From Pseudoalteromonas sp. '520P1 No. 423' (GTDB lineage Bacteria; Pseudomonadota; Gammaproteobacteria; Enterobacterales; Alteromonadaceae): DNA of 64,000 bases. Positions 15,788 through 25,501 of this stretch are shown here, piece by piece. Position 1 is the stretch's first letter. The number at the start of each line of letters is the position of its first letter. The notes under the pieces are model-generated. The model did no database searches. It had not been told where the DNA came from and worked only from the letters and a program-made list of their open reading frames with translations. The translations under genes and the position numbers were made by a program. Location: assembly GCF_001269985.1 (NCBI RefSeq), contig NZ_BBZB01000001.1:3348001-3412000 (forward strand). The letters are read 5' to 3'.

Positions 15788-18353
15788 GGCTGCGTCCTTT
15801 TCTAGAACCCAATACAGATACAGCTCTGATCGCCTTTATGTTTTCACTTTTTTCTTCGCCAGATAAAGCCTGCCAAACTCCTTGTTTATTTTTAAACTCG
15901 ATAGGCAGATTTGGATAGAGCGTTTTAGTGCTTAACTTTCCTTCATCGACTTTAGTGGCTACAGAAGGAATACGATAAAATATATTGGCCATTTCTAACT
16001 TAGCTAATTCCTTCTTACCCACGATAGAGGCAAATCGCTGCCAATCAACTTCGCGTAACCTTTTAGCTTCATCGCTAAAGTGCTGACTACTTTTATCAAA
16101 ATGCATACCTTGATAGTTATAATCTAATTCCCAGTCTGGCTTGTGCCATGCTCGCTCTGCAAAAGCTAATAATCTAGGGAAAAGCATATATTCAGCTTGT
16201 TGATCAGAGCGGATCATTTCACTCCAAAGGTGTGCTTGTATGCCTTTAAATTTAACGCCATTATTGAGGTTACTGCGGCTATCATTTGCTTGATATGATT
16301 GATTTTTAACGTCAGTCCAAATTTGAGCATGCGCAGGCAAGTTATCAGGCATAAATTCAAATACTTTTCTGCTATCAATATTACGGGCAGCCCAATGATT
16401 ACCCCGCTCTTTTGGATGTGCTTCATAAGGGAAGTCAAAATAAGTTACTTCTGGTGTAGATAAAACTGTTTGCCACTCTAAATTAGCTTGATTATGCGTC
16501 ACTTTATGACCTTCTTCAAATAACAGCGCCCAAGAATTTGTTTGTACGTTCTTGGGCATTTTTTCTGGACGAGTTTCTCCCATGCCATCATTCCAGCCAG
16601 CGACCTGTATTCCTTTTTTATCCAGCATATTGGCTACTTTCTCGATAAAGTAACCATTCAAAGTATGTAAACCTTTAAGTGCTTCACCCTCTCTGTTTTT
16701 CAAAGCAATACAAGCAGGTGATTTAACCCAAGCCCCAGCTGTTTCATCCGCACCTATATGATAGATGCTTAATGGCATACCTGACTTTTGATGAAGCTTT
16801 TGTACTTCAGAGATCACTTTATCAATAAAATCGTAAGTACTGTCTAAACACACATTTAATGTATTATCATTGTAATGCTGAATCGAAGCGTATTGCGTTT
16901 TATCTTCTGGCTCTGTTAGCCAATATTGCTCGGCTTTATTCTTATCTGTTGAGATATATTTTTGATATCTTGCCTGCATTGAAACCACAGCAGCGCGGCT
17001 ATGCCCAGGCATATCTAAAGAAGGGATCACTTGAATATGACGATGTTTGGCATAAACTAAAATATCTAGATAATCTTGTTTAGAATAAAAACCATCTAAA
17101 TGGCTATTACCTGTTACGCCAGCCCCTAATTGCGGTAAAAGACATGATTGTTCTGATAAATCAAAACAACGTTTCGCACCTATACTGGTAAGCTCTTCTA
17201 AGCCCTCTATTTCTAATCGCCAGCCTTCATCATCTGCCAAATGTAAGTGTAACTTATTGAGCTTATATGCAGCCATTTGATCTAAGGTTTTTAAAATAAA
17301 AGCTTTAGAGCGAAAATTTCGAGCTACATCTATATGAAGCCCTCTAAAATCATATCTAGGCGTATCTTCAATCGTTAAAAAAGGAATAGTTAAATTATCA
17401 GTTGATACCAAGCCCGAGACTGACATCAAACCATAAAATATACCAGTTGGATCTGATGCAGTTATTTCAATGCCTTCTTTATTAGCACTTAATTGATATC
17501 CTTCAGGATCCAATTTTAAGGATTTATTTACACTGAGTTTAATTGCCACGCCTTTTTTATTTTGTGGTATGCCTAAAAAACTCAACCTTGAGATTGCTGC
17601 TTGTATATCAGAATCACTTAAACCAGTTAAAGTAAAGTTAACTCCTAAAGATAAATCTAAAACAGCCAAACTTACATCTACTTGCAAATTTTTTGGTTTC
17701 GGTATTAATTGTGCGCTTATATCTATATTTTCATGTATTTCAGGTGTTGATTGATATAAAGCCTGACTACTGGCCCAAACAGTTTTATCATTTTTAGATA
17801 ATTTAAATTGCGTTGCCTTATCCGTAAAAGGCAATAAATAAGGTTGGGTTTCTAATCCTGAATCAGGTTCAATGCCTGTTTTTGTACTTTCAATAATTTT
17901 GGCTTCTAACCCTTTATAATTGGCGATAAAGTTTGGCATAAACTCTGAACGAGAGATTTGAGAGCCTGAACTATAAAAAGTCACTTCCTGAGTATCATCT
18001 GATTTAAAACCATTAAATAAAAGTGTTGGCACTAACTTTTGTAAATCTCCATTTATATGAATAATATCAAAATATTGCGATTCATCGGATATAACCGGTG
18101 TTAGCTGACTAAAATAAATCTCCCAATTGTTATCTTTTAAATCATAAGGAAGCGTTATTTCAATTTTTGAGTAATAACATTGTTTTAATTCATTAGGACA
18201 TGATTTTGGTAAAGAGTTTAATAGCCCATATTTTACCTCCACAGAATTTGAAAAGTCATTTAGGTTTTGCTGAGTAAATGAAGTTGTTTTTTCTATTCCT
18301 TGACATCCAACCAATAAACAAAATAAAGCTAACATACTAAAATAACGCATCAT
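15777..18353 (-). CDS. Beta-N-acetylhexosaminidase lipoprotein (GH20)
   Basis: An 858-residue GH20 enzyme. A lipoprotein signal ends in LLVGC with Cys17, so it is probably outer-membrane anchored. An N-terminal carbohydrate-binding-like domain (about 35-190) and a GH20b alpha/beta domain (about 215-330) precede the TIM barrel (RYDFRGLHIDVARNF, HLHLADDEGWRLE, VIPSLDMPGHSRA). The catalytic Asp-Glu pair is D536-E537 in YHIGADETAGAW. It cuts terminal GlcNAc from chitin oligosaccharides. It is the last gene of an operon with the ROK kinase (8-base gap) and the MFS permease, so the set cleaves, imports and phosphorylates GlcNAc. Confidence 0.93.
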   Translation of the reverse strand: MMRYFSMLALFCLLVGCQGIEKTTSFTQQNLNDFSNSVEVKYGLLNSLPKSCPNELKQCYYSKIEITLPYDLKDNNWEIYFSQLTPVISDESQYFDIIHINGDLQKLVPTLLFNGFKSDDTQEVTFYSSGSQISRSEFMPNFIANYKGLEAKIIESTKTGIEPDSGLETQPYLLPFTDKATQFKLSKNDKTVWASSQALYQSTPEIHENIDISAQLIPKPKNLQVDVSLAVLDLSLGVNFTLTGLSDSDIQAAISRLSFLGIPQNKKGVAIKLSVNKSLKLDPEGYQLSANKEGIEITASDPTGIFYGLMSVSGLVSTDNLTIPFLTIEDTPRYDFRGLHIDVARNFRSKAFILKTLDQMAAYKLNKLHLHLADDEGWRLEIEGLEELTSIGAKRCFDLSEQSCLLPQLGAGVTGNSHLDGFYSKQDYLDILVYAKHRHIQVIPSLDMPGHSRAAVVSMQARYQKYISTDKNKAEQYWLTEPEDKTQYASIQHYNDNTLNVCLDSTYDFIDKVISEVQKLHQKSGMPLSIYHIGADETAGAWVKSPACIALKNREGEALKGLHTLNGYFIEKVANMLDKKGIQVAGWNDGMGETRPEKMPKNVQTNSWALLFEEGHKVTHNQANLEWQTVLSTPEVTYFDFPYEAHPKERGNHWAARNIDSRKVFEFMPDNLPAHAQIWTDVKNQSYQANDSRSNLNNGVKFKGIQAHLWSEMIRSDQQAEYMLFPRLLAFAERAWHKPDWELDYNYQGMHFDKSSQHFSDEAKRLREVDWQRFASIVGKKELAKLEMANIFYRIPSVATKVDEGKLSTKTLYPNLPIEFKNKQGVWQALSGEEKSENIKAIRAVSVLGSRKGRSLNL

Positions 18354-18361
18354 TCTTCCTT

Positions 18362-19207
18362 CTACTTTTCATCGATAAATATTTTGTAAGCACCTAATAA
18401 AGCGGCATGCTCTAATTCACTTTGCACAACTTGTATATTTTTAAATAAAGTAGGATGTACCAAACCTTTTAAAGTTTGCATCATTGAATTGTGAAAAAGT
18501 TTAAAACTTTTGCTTACCGAGCCACCTAAAACGACTTTATCCGGATCAAAAGAAAGAATGACTTGATGTAATGCAGCCCCAACATGGCAACCAAGCTGTT
18601 TAAATATTTCCATTGTTTTATCACATCCTTCACTTGCTTTTATAAAAGCCTGAGCGCCAGAAGTATTAAAATAATTGGTAAACAATTTACCAGAACAATA
18701 ATCTTCAATCGTTGCATCTAAATAAGGAAAGCTACCAAGCTCACCTGCAGCGCTATAATTTCCGGTATATAGCTTGCCGTTTAATATCAATCCAGCACCT
18801 AAACCTGTACCCATACATACACCTATAATGTTGTTACACTGCTTCCCTAAACCATAATGATATTCACCAACAGCAAAACAATTTGCATCATTATTAACAA
18901 TAACAGGGATCTTAAACTGACTTTCCAATAGCGATTTAATTTCAATATTCTGCCATGCTGGAATATTGACCGTTTCTAGAACTTTACCTGATGACATATC
19001 AACCAGACTAGGTACCCCGATAGAAATGCCATTTACCTCATTAGTTACAAAGGGCGTTATTGCATTAAACAAAAATTGATTAAACTCAGATAATGATACA
19101 AGTGAGGGTACTTTATAAGTTTGTTGGTTTGTAATATCACCATTAGATACATGTGCCAAACTTAATTTAGTACCACCAAGATCAATACATAAAACTTTAC
19201 TATCCAC
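18362..19207 (-). CDS. ROK-family sugar kinase, probable GlcNAc kinase
   Basis: A 281-residue ROK kinase. The phosphate-binding start VLCIDLGGTKLSLAHV, the sugar-binding segment PVIVNNDANCFAVGEYHYG and the second phosphate loop IGVCMGTGLGAGLILNGKLY are present, along with DPDKVVLGGSVS near the end. The CxCGxxGCxE zinc motif typical of ROK proteins is not found; only DYCSGKLF stands there. It is therefore a divergent, zinc-site-lacking member. Position between a hexosaminidase and an FGHS-like sugar permease makes N-acetylglucosamine the likely substrate, but glucose cannot be excluded from sequence. Confidence 0.82.
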   Translation of the reverse strand: MDSKVLCIDLGGTKLSLAHVSNGDITNQQTYKVPSLVSLSEFNQFLFNAITPFVTNEVNGISIGVPSLVDMSSGKVLETVNIPAWQNIEIKSLLESQFKIPVIVNNDANCFAVGEYHYGLGKQCNNIIGVCMGTGLGAGLILNGKLYTGNYSAAGELGSFPYLDATIEDYCSGKLFTNYFNTSGAQAFIKASEGCDKTMEIFKQLGCHVGAALHQVILSFDPDKVVLGGSVSKSFKLFHNSMMQTLKGLVHPTLFKNIQVVQSELEHAALLGAYKIFIDEK

Positions 19208-19233
19208 TTTAACTCCAAATAAGACTTTACTAC

Positions 19234-20490
19234 TTACACTGTTTGAATTTTCTTTGATTTCGAAAACTGAATTCTTTGATTTTTTACTAATGGGTTAGCC
19301 CAAATCCCCACACTAAAAATATAAATGAGTGGTACTAAAATAATTAACATACCTATCCTTAAACTATCAAAAGATTCGGCTAATAAACCAATTACTGGGG
19401 AAGCAATCGCACCACCTAAAATACCTGTACATAATATGCCCGAAAATGAACCATGATCTTTTGGTAAAGAATTAAGTGCTAATGAAAATAACACTGACCA
19501 CATAATAGATAAAAAGAAGCCAATTGCAGGAAAAGCAATGACGCAAATTTCAGCACTTCCAAATAAAGCACCACTAAAACTCAGCATTGCCAACAAACTA
19601 AATGCAATTAGCAGATGTTTGGCATCAAAAACTTTTAATAAAACTAAGCCTAATAAACAGCCAAAAGTTAGTGCAAGCCAGAAATCACTGACGACAGCGG
19701 CGCCAATAGTATTAGGCTCTAAACCGTGATATTGCTGTAAAAATAGTGAAATTGAATTTGCAATACCTTGTTCTACCGCGACATAACATACAATCGCAAA
19801 GAAAAATTTAATGACGATTGGTTGCTTAAGTAATTGAGGATAAACTTGCAATGGAGCTGTCACTTCGTCTTGTGTTTTTTTAACATTTTGAATTGGGATA
19901 GATAACACAATAATGATCATCAATAACGAAATAGCAGCAAAAACCCAGTACATAGATAACCACATCATATTGCTAGGAACTAAAGCATTAAAAATATTTC
20001 CTAGCACTGTCTGTTGCGACATTTCTTGTATCACATTTGAATATACTAAAGGTGTTACAACACCTGCTAAACCAAATAGTAATTGTGCTGATACGGATAA
20101 AAATGCAAAGTTTTCACTGCCTCCACTGGCTCTTAATAAAGGATTGATAGCAACTTGTAGCATAGACATAGCACAACCAATTAAAAATAGAGAACACATT
20201 GCGATTGAAAAGCTTGGAAGAAAGGAAAATAAACTAGCACCTAAAAAACTTAAAATAAAAGCACTTAAAATAACGCGCTTTTCACCAAATTTATGTACCA
20301 ACATCCCCGAAGGTACCGACATCAACCCATAAGAAATAAAAAAAGAAAAAGGAAAGAAACCCGCTAAAACAAAACCAATGTCAAAACTTTCTATAAATGC
20401 AGGAAAAATAGGTCCTAAGATATTTGTTATAAATGAGATAACAAAAAAGGTTAATAAAACCAAAATAACGACTACTTTATTTTTATTCAT
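19234..20490 (-). CDS. MFS sugar permease, probable GlcNAc transporter
   Basis: A 418-residue major facilitator with about twelve hydrophobic segments. It starts MNKNKVVVILVLLTFFVISF and has the loop 2-3 motif GMLVHKFGEKRVIL and SMLQVAINPLLRASGG, similar to the fucose/glucose-galactose/GlcNAc (FucP/NagP) branch. In Alteromonadales, NagP-type permeases import N-acetylglucosamine. It is the first gene of the operon with the ROK kinase and hexosaminidase, which supports that substrate. A 13-bp perfect hairpin sits in its leader, 33 bases upstream of the ATG. Confidence 0.85.
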   Translation of the reverse strand: MNKNKVVVILVLLTFFVISFITNILGPIFPAFIESFDIGFVLAGFFPFSFFISYGLMSVPSGMLVHKFGEKRVILSAFILSFLGASLFSFLPSFSIAMCSLFLIGCAMSMLQVAINPLLRASGGSENFAFLSVSAQLLFGLAGVVTPLVYSNVIQEMSQQTVLGNIFNALVPSNMMWLSMYWVFAAISLLMIIIVLSIPIQNVKKTQDEVTAPLQVYPQLLKQPIVIKFFFAIVCYVAVEQGIANSISLFLQQYHGLEPNTIGAAVVSDFWLALTFGCLLGLVLLKVFDAKHLLIAFSLLAMLSFSGALFGSAEICVIAFPAIGFFLSIMWSVLFSLALNSLPKDHGSFSGILCTGILGGAIASPVIGLLAESFDSLRIGMLIILVPLIYIFSVGIWANPLVKNQRIQFSKSKKIQTV

Positions 20491-20522
20491 GATTTTCTCT
20501 CGGTTTTTTTAAATTAAATAAC

Positions 20523-20553
20523 CTGAGCTTTAGTTTATTTAACTAAAGCTCAG
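20523..20553. promoter_or_regulatory. 13-bp perfect palindrome upstream of the GlcNAc operon
   Basis: Arms CTGAGCTTTAGTT and AACTAAAGCTCAG are perfectly complementary around a 5-base loop. The element lies in the spacer between the divergent MFS and TonB-receptor genes, 33 bases before the MFS ATG. No gene is transcribed into it and it has no proper T-run, so an operator, an RNA hairpin in the leader, or mRNA stabiliser is more likely than a terminator. Confidence 0.55.
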
Positions 20554-20912
20554 ATTTAACAAAGAGAAAAACTATATATGCACTGGGCAGAACATATATG
20601 AGGGGATTAACCAAACAACTAAATATATAAAATGTCTGGATACCGTTAATCTCTATTTTAAATATTGCACGCAAATATCATTAAAAGAGATACTAACCAA
20701 TTCAATAGCCATACTTTTCTATCACCATCGATTTACTTATGTAAACTACTAGTTAAAATAAGAGTTGTAATTTGATAGAAAAATACTAATAAAAGCCAAA
20801 ATAGTATCACTATTTACGCTAAATACTCTGCACACTAAGGATGTTATTTCCAAAATAACAAAAAATAAACATTACTTAAAAATAACTATCGATATCTAGG
20901 GGAATGGAATAA
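20554..20912. promoter_or_regulatory. Divergent promoter region of the GlcNAc locus
   Basis: About 360 AT-rich bases between the MFS operon and the TonB receptor must contain both promoters. Apart from the adjacent palindrome I see no clear operator. A GGGGAATG ribosome site (about 20898-20905) precedes the receptor ATG. No small ORF with conserved features was recognised. Confidence 0.45.
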
Positions 20913-23882
20913 ATGAATACGAACATAAAGACAGCGCTGTCAGGGAGCGTTTCTTTCAAAAAATCAGCTCTATCACTAAGCATAGCCGCAAGCTTATTAT
21001 CATTTAGTGCTATTGCTGAAGAAAAGCAGGGTGTAAAGAATGAAAACCTTGAAGTAATAGAAGTAAGAGGTATTCGTGCCTCTACAGAAAAAAGCTTAAA
21101 TACTAAACGTTTTGCAAATGGTGTTTCTGACTCAATTACTGCAGAAGATATAGGTAAACTACCAGATATTACAATTGCAGATTCATTGCAACGTGTCCCA
21201 GGGATTCAAATTCGTCGCTCTGCTGGTGAAGGTGCAACTATCAATGTACGTGGTATGCCTCAAGTTGGTACTTTACTCAATGGCGAACAATTCTTAAGCG
21301 CAGGTTCAATCACAACAACTCAACCAGACTTTACTGATATTCCTTCTTCATTAGTATCAGGTATGGATGTATTAAAATCACCTACATCAGATATTTTAGC
21401 AGGCGGTATTTCAGGAACTGTTAACTTAAAAACAAGACGTCCATTTGATTTAAGTGAAGGATTTACTGTTGCCGGTTCAGCAGAAGCAACAACAGGCTCT
21501 TTTTCAGAAGAAAATGATGGCAAATACACAGGTTTTGTTGGCTATAATGGCGATGAAATAGGTGCCTTATTCTCAGTTTCATATGATAAAAATAACTTAG
21601 CAAACTACCGTTATGGTGCACCTCATGAAGGCTGGGCTTTAGCTTATGGTGAAGGCGATGGTTGTGCTTGGCCCTGTGCGTCAAATGCTACCGATGTAAA
21701 TGGTGATGGTGATACTAACGATAGTTATTTTGGATTTGTTGATTACGGTATTATGAACCGCTTTTCTGAACGTGAGCGTTTGGGTTTAAGCTCTAGTTTT
21801 CAAGCGACACTATCGGAGTCACTCGAACTCACAGCTGATGTATTTTATACAGAAATGGAAGATGCTGATCGTAGTCAAGGTTTAGTTGCTGATAATGCCT
21901 GGTCTGATTATGGTTGGATAAAACCTCAAAACCCTGTAGAGCGTGGTCCTAACGACTTTGGTGGTTCTTTATATACATCTGATGTTGTAATGCTAGATGC
22001 ACCACGTATAAATGCTTACTCTGAAAGTCAAACGAATGATAGAAACTCACTCAATATTAACTTAGGTTTAGCATTTGATAATGGTGGAGACTTTTCAGGT
22101 TCAGTACGTTACTTACATGGTGAAGCAGAAAGGACACATACAGAAAATGTTGCCCAAGGTTATTTAACAAGTGGCGCACAGCATGGACTAAGTCGTAATG
22201 ATGGTTCTGGTGCTGAGCCTGTAAACCCTAGAGGTTACGGTCCTGAACGCCCACAAGTAACATACGATATTACAGGCGCTCACCCATCATTATCATTCCC
22301 AAGTATAAATGGTGAAGCATTTGGTTCTGATTTAAGCCGTTACAATTTAGTATCAACTTATTCAGAAAACAACTTTGAAGAGGATGCTACACTCGATGTA
22401 TTACGCTTTGATGGTAATTACAGTTTAGAAGGTGACCATTTATCATCAGTTGATTTTGGAGTTCGTTGGGGCAAACGTGATGTAGAACGTGATACTTGGA
22501 TCATGGTTGCACCGATGACAACAGGGGATATTACAAGAGATGTAATGTGGAAAGACTCAGGTGGTGCATTAGGTGATACCAATGGTGATGGTGAATTAAG
22601 TGTTGCAAATGGTGACTTAACATTAGGCTCTACACAATATTTCACTGATTTACCTAGCGAATGGATCACACAAACAAATGATTTTGGACCTGCAAGTTCT
22701 GGCAGCTATTACTTTATCGACCCTAAAGTAATGGATGATCCTTGGGCATTCCAAAATGCAATTTATCCAAATAACAAAAAGCTATCAAGCCCTAAAGATT
22801 CTTATCAAGTAACAGAAGAAACTCAAACTGCTTATTTTAAAGCTAACTTTAATGGAGATGATTATCGCGCAAATGTTGGTTTCCAATACATCAAAACTAA
22901 TTTAGATATTCTACAAAATGAGCTTGGTGCATCACCTTGTGTGCTTTGTACTGCTGATGGTGATGATGGTGATATAAGAACTGAGCGAGACTATTCTGAC
23001 TTCTTACCAGCTGCAAATATTGCTTTTGACTTAACTGATGAGTTTATTGTACGTGCCGCATACGGTAAAACAATGACACGTTTAGATTTGGGTCGTTTAG
23101 GTCGAGGTTTATCTGTGGGGCGCAGTCGTGCAGGTGATCGTGCTGATGAGCTTGGCGTATCGCCAGATCTTCAAGTTGCAGTTACTGGTGCGCTAAACGG
23201 TAATCCACAACTTGATCCATGGCGTTCAACTAATATGGATATCGGTGCCGAATGGTACTTCGCTCCAAGTGGTTTAGTTTCTGTCGCTGTATTTAGCATG
23301 GAAATCGATTCATTTATTGAAACTGGCTCTCAAATGATGGGCTTACCAGATGGTGATGGCGTAGTGCGTCGAGAAGTTGTCGTTACTGGTGAAGTAAATG
23401 GTAATGGTGGTACGATTTCAGGTGTTGAATTTTCTTATCAGCAAGGGTTCGATTTCTTACCCGGCTTCTTAAGTGGGTTTGGTGCACAATTAAATTATAC
23501 ATATGCACCAAGTGAAAGTGGTAATGAAGACTTTGCAGGTAAAACCTTACCTATCGTTGATAACTCAAAAGAGTCAGGAAACGCTGTTTTATGGTATGAA
23601 AAATCAGGCTTCCAATTCCGTATCGCAGCTAACTATCGTAGTGAACGCCTAGCTGAAAATAGTAATGTATTTGGTATTGGCACGCTTCCTATCTGGACTG
23701 AAGCAACAACGTACATCGACCTTTCTGCAAGTTACGACATTAATGAAAATATAAGTGTTTATGCATCTGGTAGTAATATGACAGAGGAATATGAAAACAA
23801 CTATTCTCAGTGGTCGGGTAATACTATTTCACAAAATATTTATGAACGTCGTATGACTTTAGGTATTAGAGGTCGTTTATAA
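20913..23882 (+). CDS. TonB-dependent receptor of the chitin/GlcNAc locus
   Basis: A 989-residue outer-membrane receptor. The signal peptide covers about residues 1-35 (FKKSALSLSIAASLLSFSAI, ending AEE). It is followed by a TonB-box-like EVIEVRGIRAST and a plug domain (DSITAEDIGKLPDITIADSL, VPGIQIRR, INVRGMPQVGTLLNGEQFL, SGTVNLKTRRPFDL). The remainder is a large beta barrel ending in RRMTLGIRGRL with the terminal hydrophobic residue typical of outer-membrane proteins. The long barrel and plug text match the sugar-type TonB receptors of marine gammaproteobacteria, which commonly sit next to tryptophan-halogenase-like genes. It probably imports chitin oligosaccharides; this is from context. Confidence 0.9.
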   Translation: MNTNIKTALSGSVSFKKSALSLSIAASLLSFSAIAEEKQGVKNENLEVIEVRGIRASTEKSLNTKRFANGVSDSITAEDIGKLPDITIADSLQRVPGIQIRRSAGEGATINVRGMPQVGTLLNGEQFLSAGSITTTQPDFTDIPSSLVSGMDVLKSPTSDILAGGISGTVNLKTRRPFDLSEGFTVAGSAEATTGSFSEENDGKYTGFVGYNGDEIGALFSVSYDKNNLANYRYGAPHEGWALAYGEGDGCAWPCASNATDVNGDGDTNDSYFGFVDYGIMNRFSERERLGLSSSFQATLSESLELTADVFYTEMEDADRSQGLVADNAWSDYGWIKPQNPVERGPNDFGGSLYTSDVVMLDAPRINAYSESQTNDRNSLNINLGLAFDNGGDFSGSVRYLHGEAERTHTENVAQGYLTSGAQHGLSRNDGSGAEPVNPRGYGPERPQVTYDITGAHPSLSFPSINGEAFGSDLSRYNLVSTYSENNFEEDATLDVLRFDGNYSLEGDHLSSVDFGVRWGKRDVERDTWIMVAPMTTGDITRDVMWKDSGGALGDTNGDGELSVANGDLTLGSTQYFTDLPSEWITQTNDFGPASSGSYYFIDPKVMDDPWAFQNAIYPNNKKLSSPKDSYQVTEETQTAYFKANFNGDDYRANVGFQYIKTNLDILQNELGASPCVLCTADGDDGDIRTERDYSDFLPAANIAFDLTDEFIVRAAYGKTMTRLDLGRLGRGLSVGRSRAGDRADELGVSPDLQVAVTGALNGNPQLDPWRSTNMDIGAEWYFAPSGLVSVAVFSMEIDSFIETGSQMMGLPDGDGVVRREVVVTGEVNGNGGTISGVEFSYQQGFDFLPGFLSGFGAQLNYTYAPSESGNEDFAGKTLPIVDNSKESGNAVLWYEKSGFQFRIAANYRSERLAENSNVFGIGTLPIWTEATTYIDLSASYDINENISVYASGSNMTEEYENNYSQWSGNTISQNIYERRMTLGIRGRL

Positions 23883-23932
23883 ACCTCTAATAAATGACTT
23901 AAAGTAGAACAAAAGTCGTATATAAAAACAAT

Positions 23933-23963
23933 AAAGCCTCTATACACTCTATGGAGGCTTTTT
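23933..23963 (+). terminator. Hairpin between TonB receptor and halogenase-like gene
   Basis: AAAGCCTC and GAGGCTTT form an 8-bp stem with extra inner pairing, followed by TTT. It lies about 50 bases after the receptor stop and 25 bases before the next start, so it may attenuate read-through and lower expression of the flavoprotein and regulator. Confidence 0.75.
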
Positions 23964-23987
23964 AGGTAATTATTACGTGAGACTGTC

Positions 23988-25487
23988 ATGCAAAATAAAA
24001 AAATAATCGTACTTGGTGGAGGTACTGCTGGTTGGATGTCAGCTTTGATATTCGCCCATGCCTGGATAAAAAAAGAATTTGAGATCACCTTAATCGAGTC
24101 AAAAGATATTCCTGTCATAGGTGTTGGCGAAGGTTCTACACCTGCATTAAAAACATTTTTTAAAAAACTCAATATTGCAGAATCCGAGTGGATGGGGCAA
24201 TGTAATGCGACATATAAAACTGGTATTACATTTAATAATTGGTCAACCAAACCGGGATTTGAAAGTTACTTTCATCCTTTTCCTTCACAATTAGATGATA
24301 AATTTACTTCTGCTTTTTATTTCAATACACAAATGAGACGAAAAGGTTCTGATGTAGTAGCCCACCCTAATGATTTCTTTTTTGCCCATTATTTAGCTAA
24401 AAATAATTTAGCTCCCATTGCAGATTATAATTTTCCTTTCGAAACTGAATATGGCTACCACTTTGATTCTCACTTACTAGGTCAATTTTTAAAAAATAAA
24501 GCGCTCGCAATGGGAGTTAAATATCAACAAAGCAAGATTAGCAGCGCTGAATTAAAACCTGATGGCAATATCAAACATCTCATATCAGAAGATAGCCAAA
24601 TTTTTCAAGCTGATTTTTTTATTGATTGTTCTGGTTTTAATGCAACATTAATAGACAAAACGCTAAAAGTACCTTTTGTTGATTATAGTAACTTACTTTT
24701 TAATAATGCAGGAGTTGCTATTAGTACTCCTAAACAAACCATTTTGAAATCTGAGACAACTTCTAGCGCGTTAAAAAATGGCTGGGCTTGGAAAATACCT
24801 TTAACTAATAGAACTGGTAATGGCTATGTATATAGCACTGATTTTTGTAGTCCCGATTTAGCAGAAACCGAACTCAGGTCACAATTAAATTTATTAGATT
24901 CAGATGTTGAGGCAAAACATTTAAAAATGAAAGTAGGTAGACGTGAGAGTCATTGGTATAAGAATTGTCTTTGTATTGGTTTATCTCAAGGTTTCATAGA
25001 ACCATTGGAAGCAACTGCATTATTTTTAGTTCAACAAACGGCTGCCATTTTTGTCGACGAATTCGAAAAAGGTCAGTTTACACCTAAGAATCAAATCATT
25101 TTCAATGCAAATATAAATCAATATTTTGATGGGATCAGAGATTATATAGTCACTCATTACAAAACTAATTCCCGCAAAGATACGCAATATTGGCGAGAGA
25201 ATGCAGCAAACCCTCACCTAATTTCCGACTCATTGAAAAACATATACTCCTGCTGGGGAAAAGGTGAGAATTTAACCGCTCAATTGAATCGTCAGAATGT
25301 AGATAAATATTATACAAGTATGTCATGGCACTGTTTATTATCTGGCATGGGTTTATTTCCTGACTCAACTACATTACAGCGCCCTCAACCTCATGAAGTT
25401 CAGATAAGAATGGATTCAATTAAATCGTTTTATTCTAGATGTGCTTTGAACTACAAAACTCAAAATGAGTTTTTAGAAAAAAGATAA
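23988..25487 (+). CDS. Tryptophan-halogenase-like flavoprotein
   Basis: A 499-residue flavin-dependent protein of the tryptophan halogenase family. It has the FAD motif IIVLGGGTAGWMSALIFAHA, the GVGEGSTPALKTFF segment, DFFIDCSGFNATLID and the halogenase-type WAWKIPL. Despite the family name, members located beside sugar TonB receptors in Alteromonadales and Caulobacterales have no established halogenation role. The gene lies between the receptor and the AraC regulator on the same strand, so a function tied to the sugar locus is likely. Whether it halogenates anything cannot be told from sequence. Confidence 0.87.
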   Translation: MQNKKIIVLGGGTAGWMSALIFAHAWIKKEFEITLIESKDIPVIGVGEGSTPALKTFFKKLNIAESEWMGQCNATYKTGITFNNWSTKPGFESYFHPFPSQLDDKFTSAFYFNTQMRRKGSDVVAHPNDFFFAHYLAKNNLAPIADYNFPFETEYGYHFDSHLLGQFLKNKALAMGVKYQQSKISSAELKPDGNIKHLISEDSQIFQADFFIDCSGFNATLIDKTLKVPFVDYSNLLFNNAGVAISTPKQTILKSETTSSALKNGWAWKIPLTNRTGNGYVYSTDFCSPDLAETELRSQLNLLDSDVEAKHLKMKVGRRESHWYKNCLCIGLSQGFIEPLEATALFLVQQTAAIFVDEFEKGQFTPKNQIIFNANINQYFDGIRDYIVTHYKTNSRKDTQYWRENAANPHLISDSLKNIYSCWGKGENLTAQLNRQNVDKYYTSMSWHCLLSGMGLFPDSTTLQRPQPHEVQIRMDSIKSFYSRCALNYKTQNEFLEKR

Positions 25488-25501
25488 ATGGATTTATTTT
25501 T

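Noticed and set aside
23988..25487. Halogenase as a tailoring enzyme of the lanthipeptide
   Set aside because: It is over 30 kb from the cluster and tightly placed in the sugar locus between receptor and regulator.
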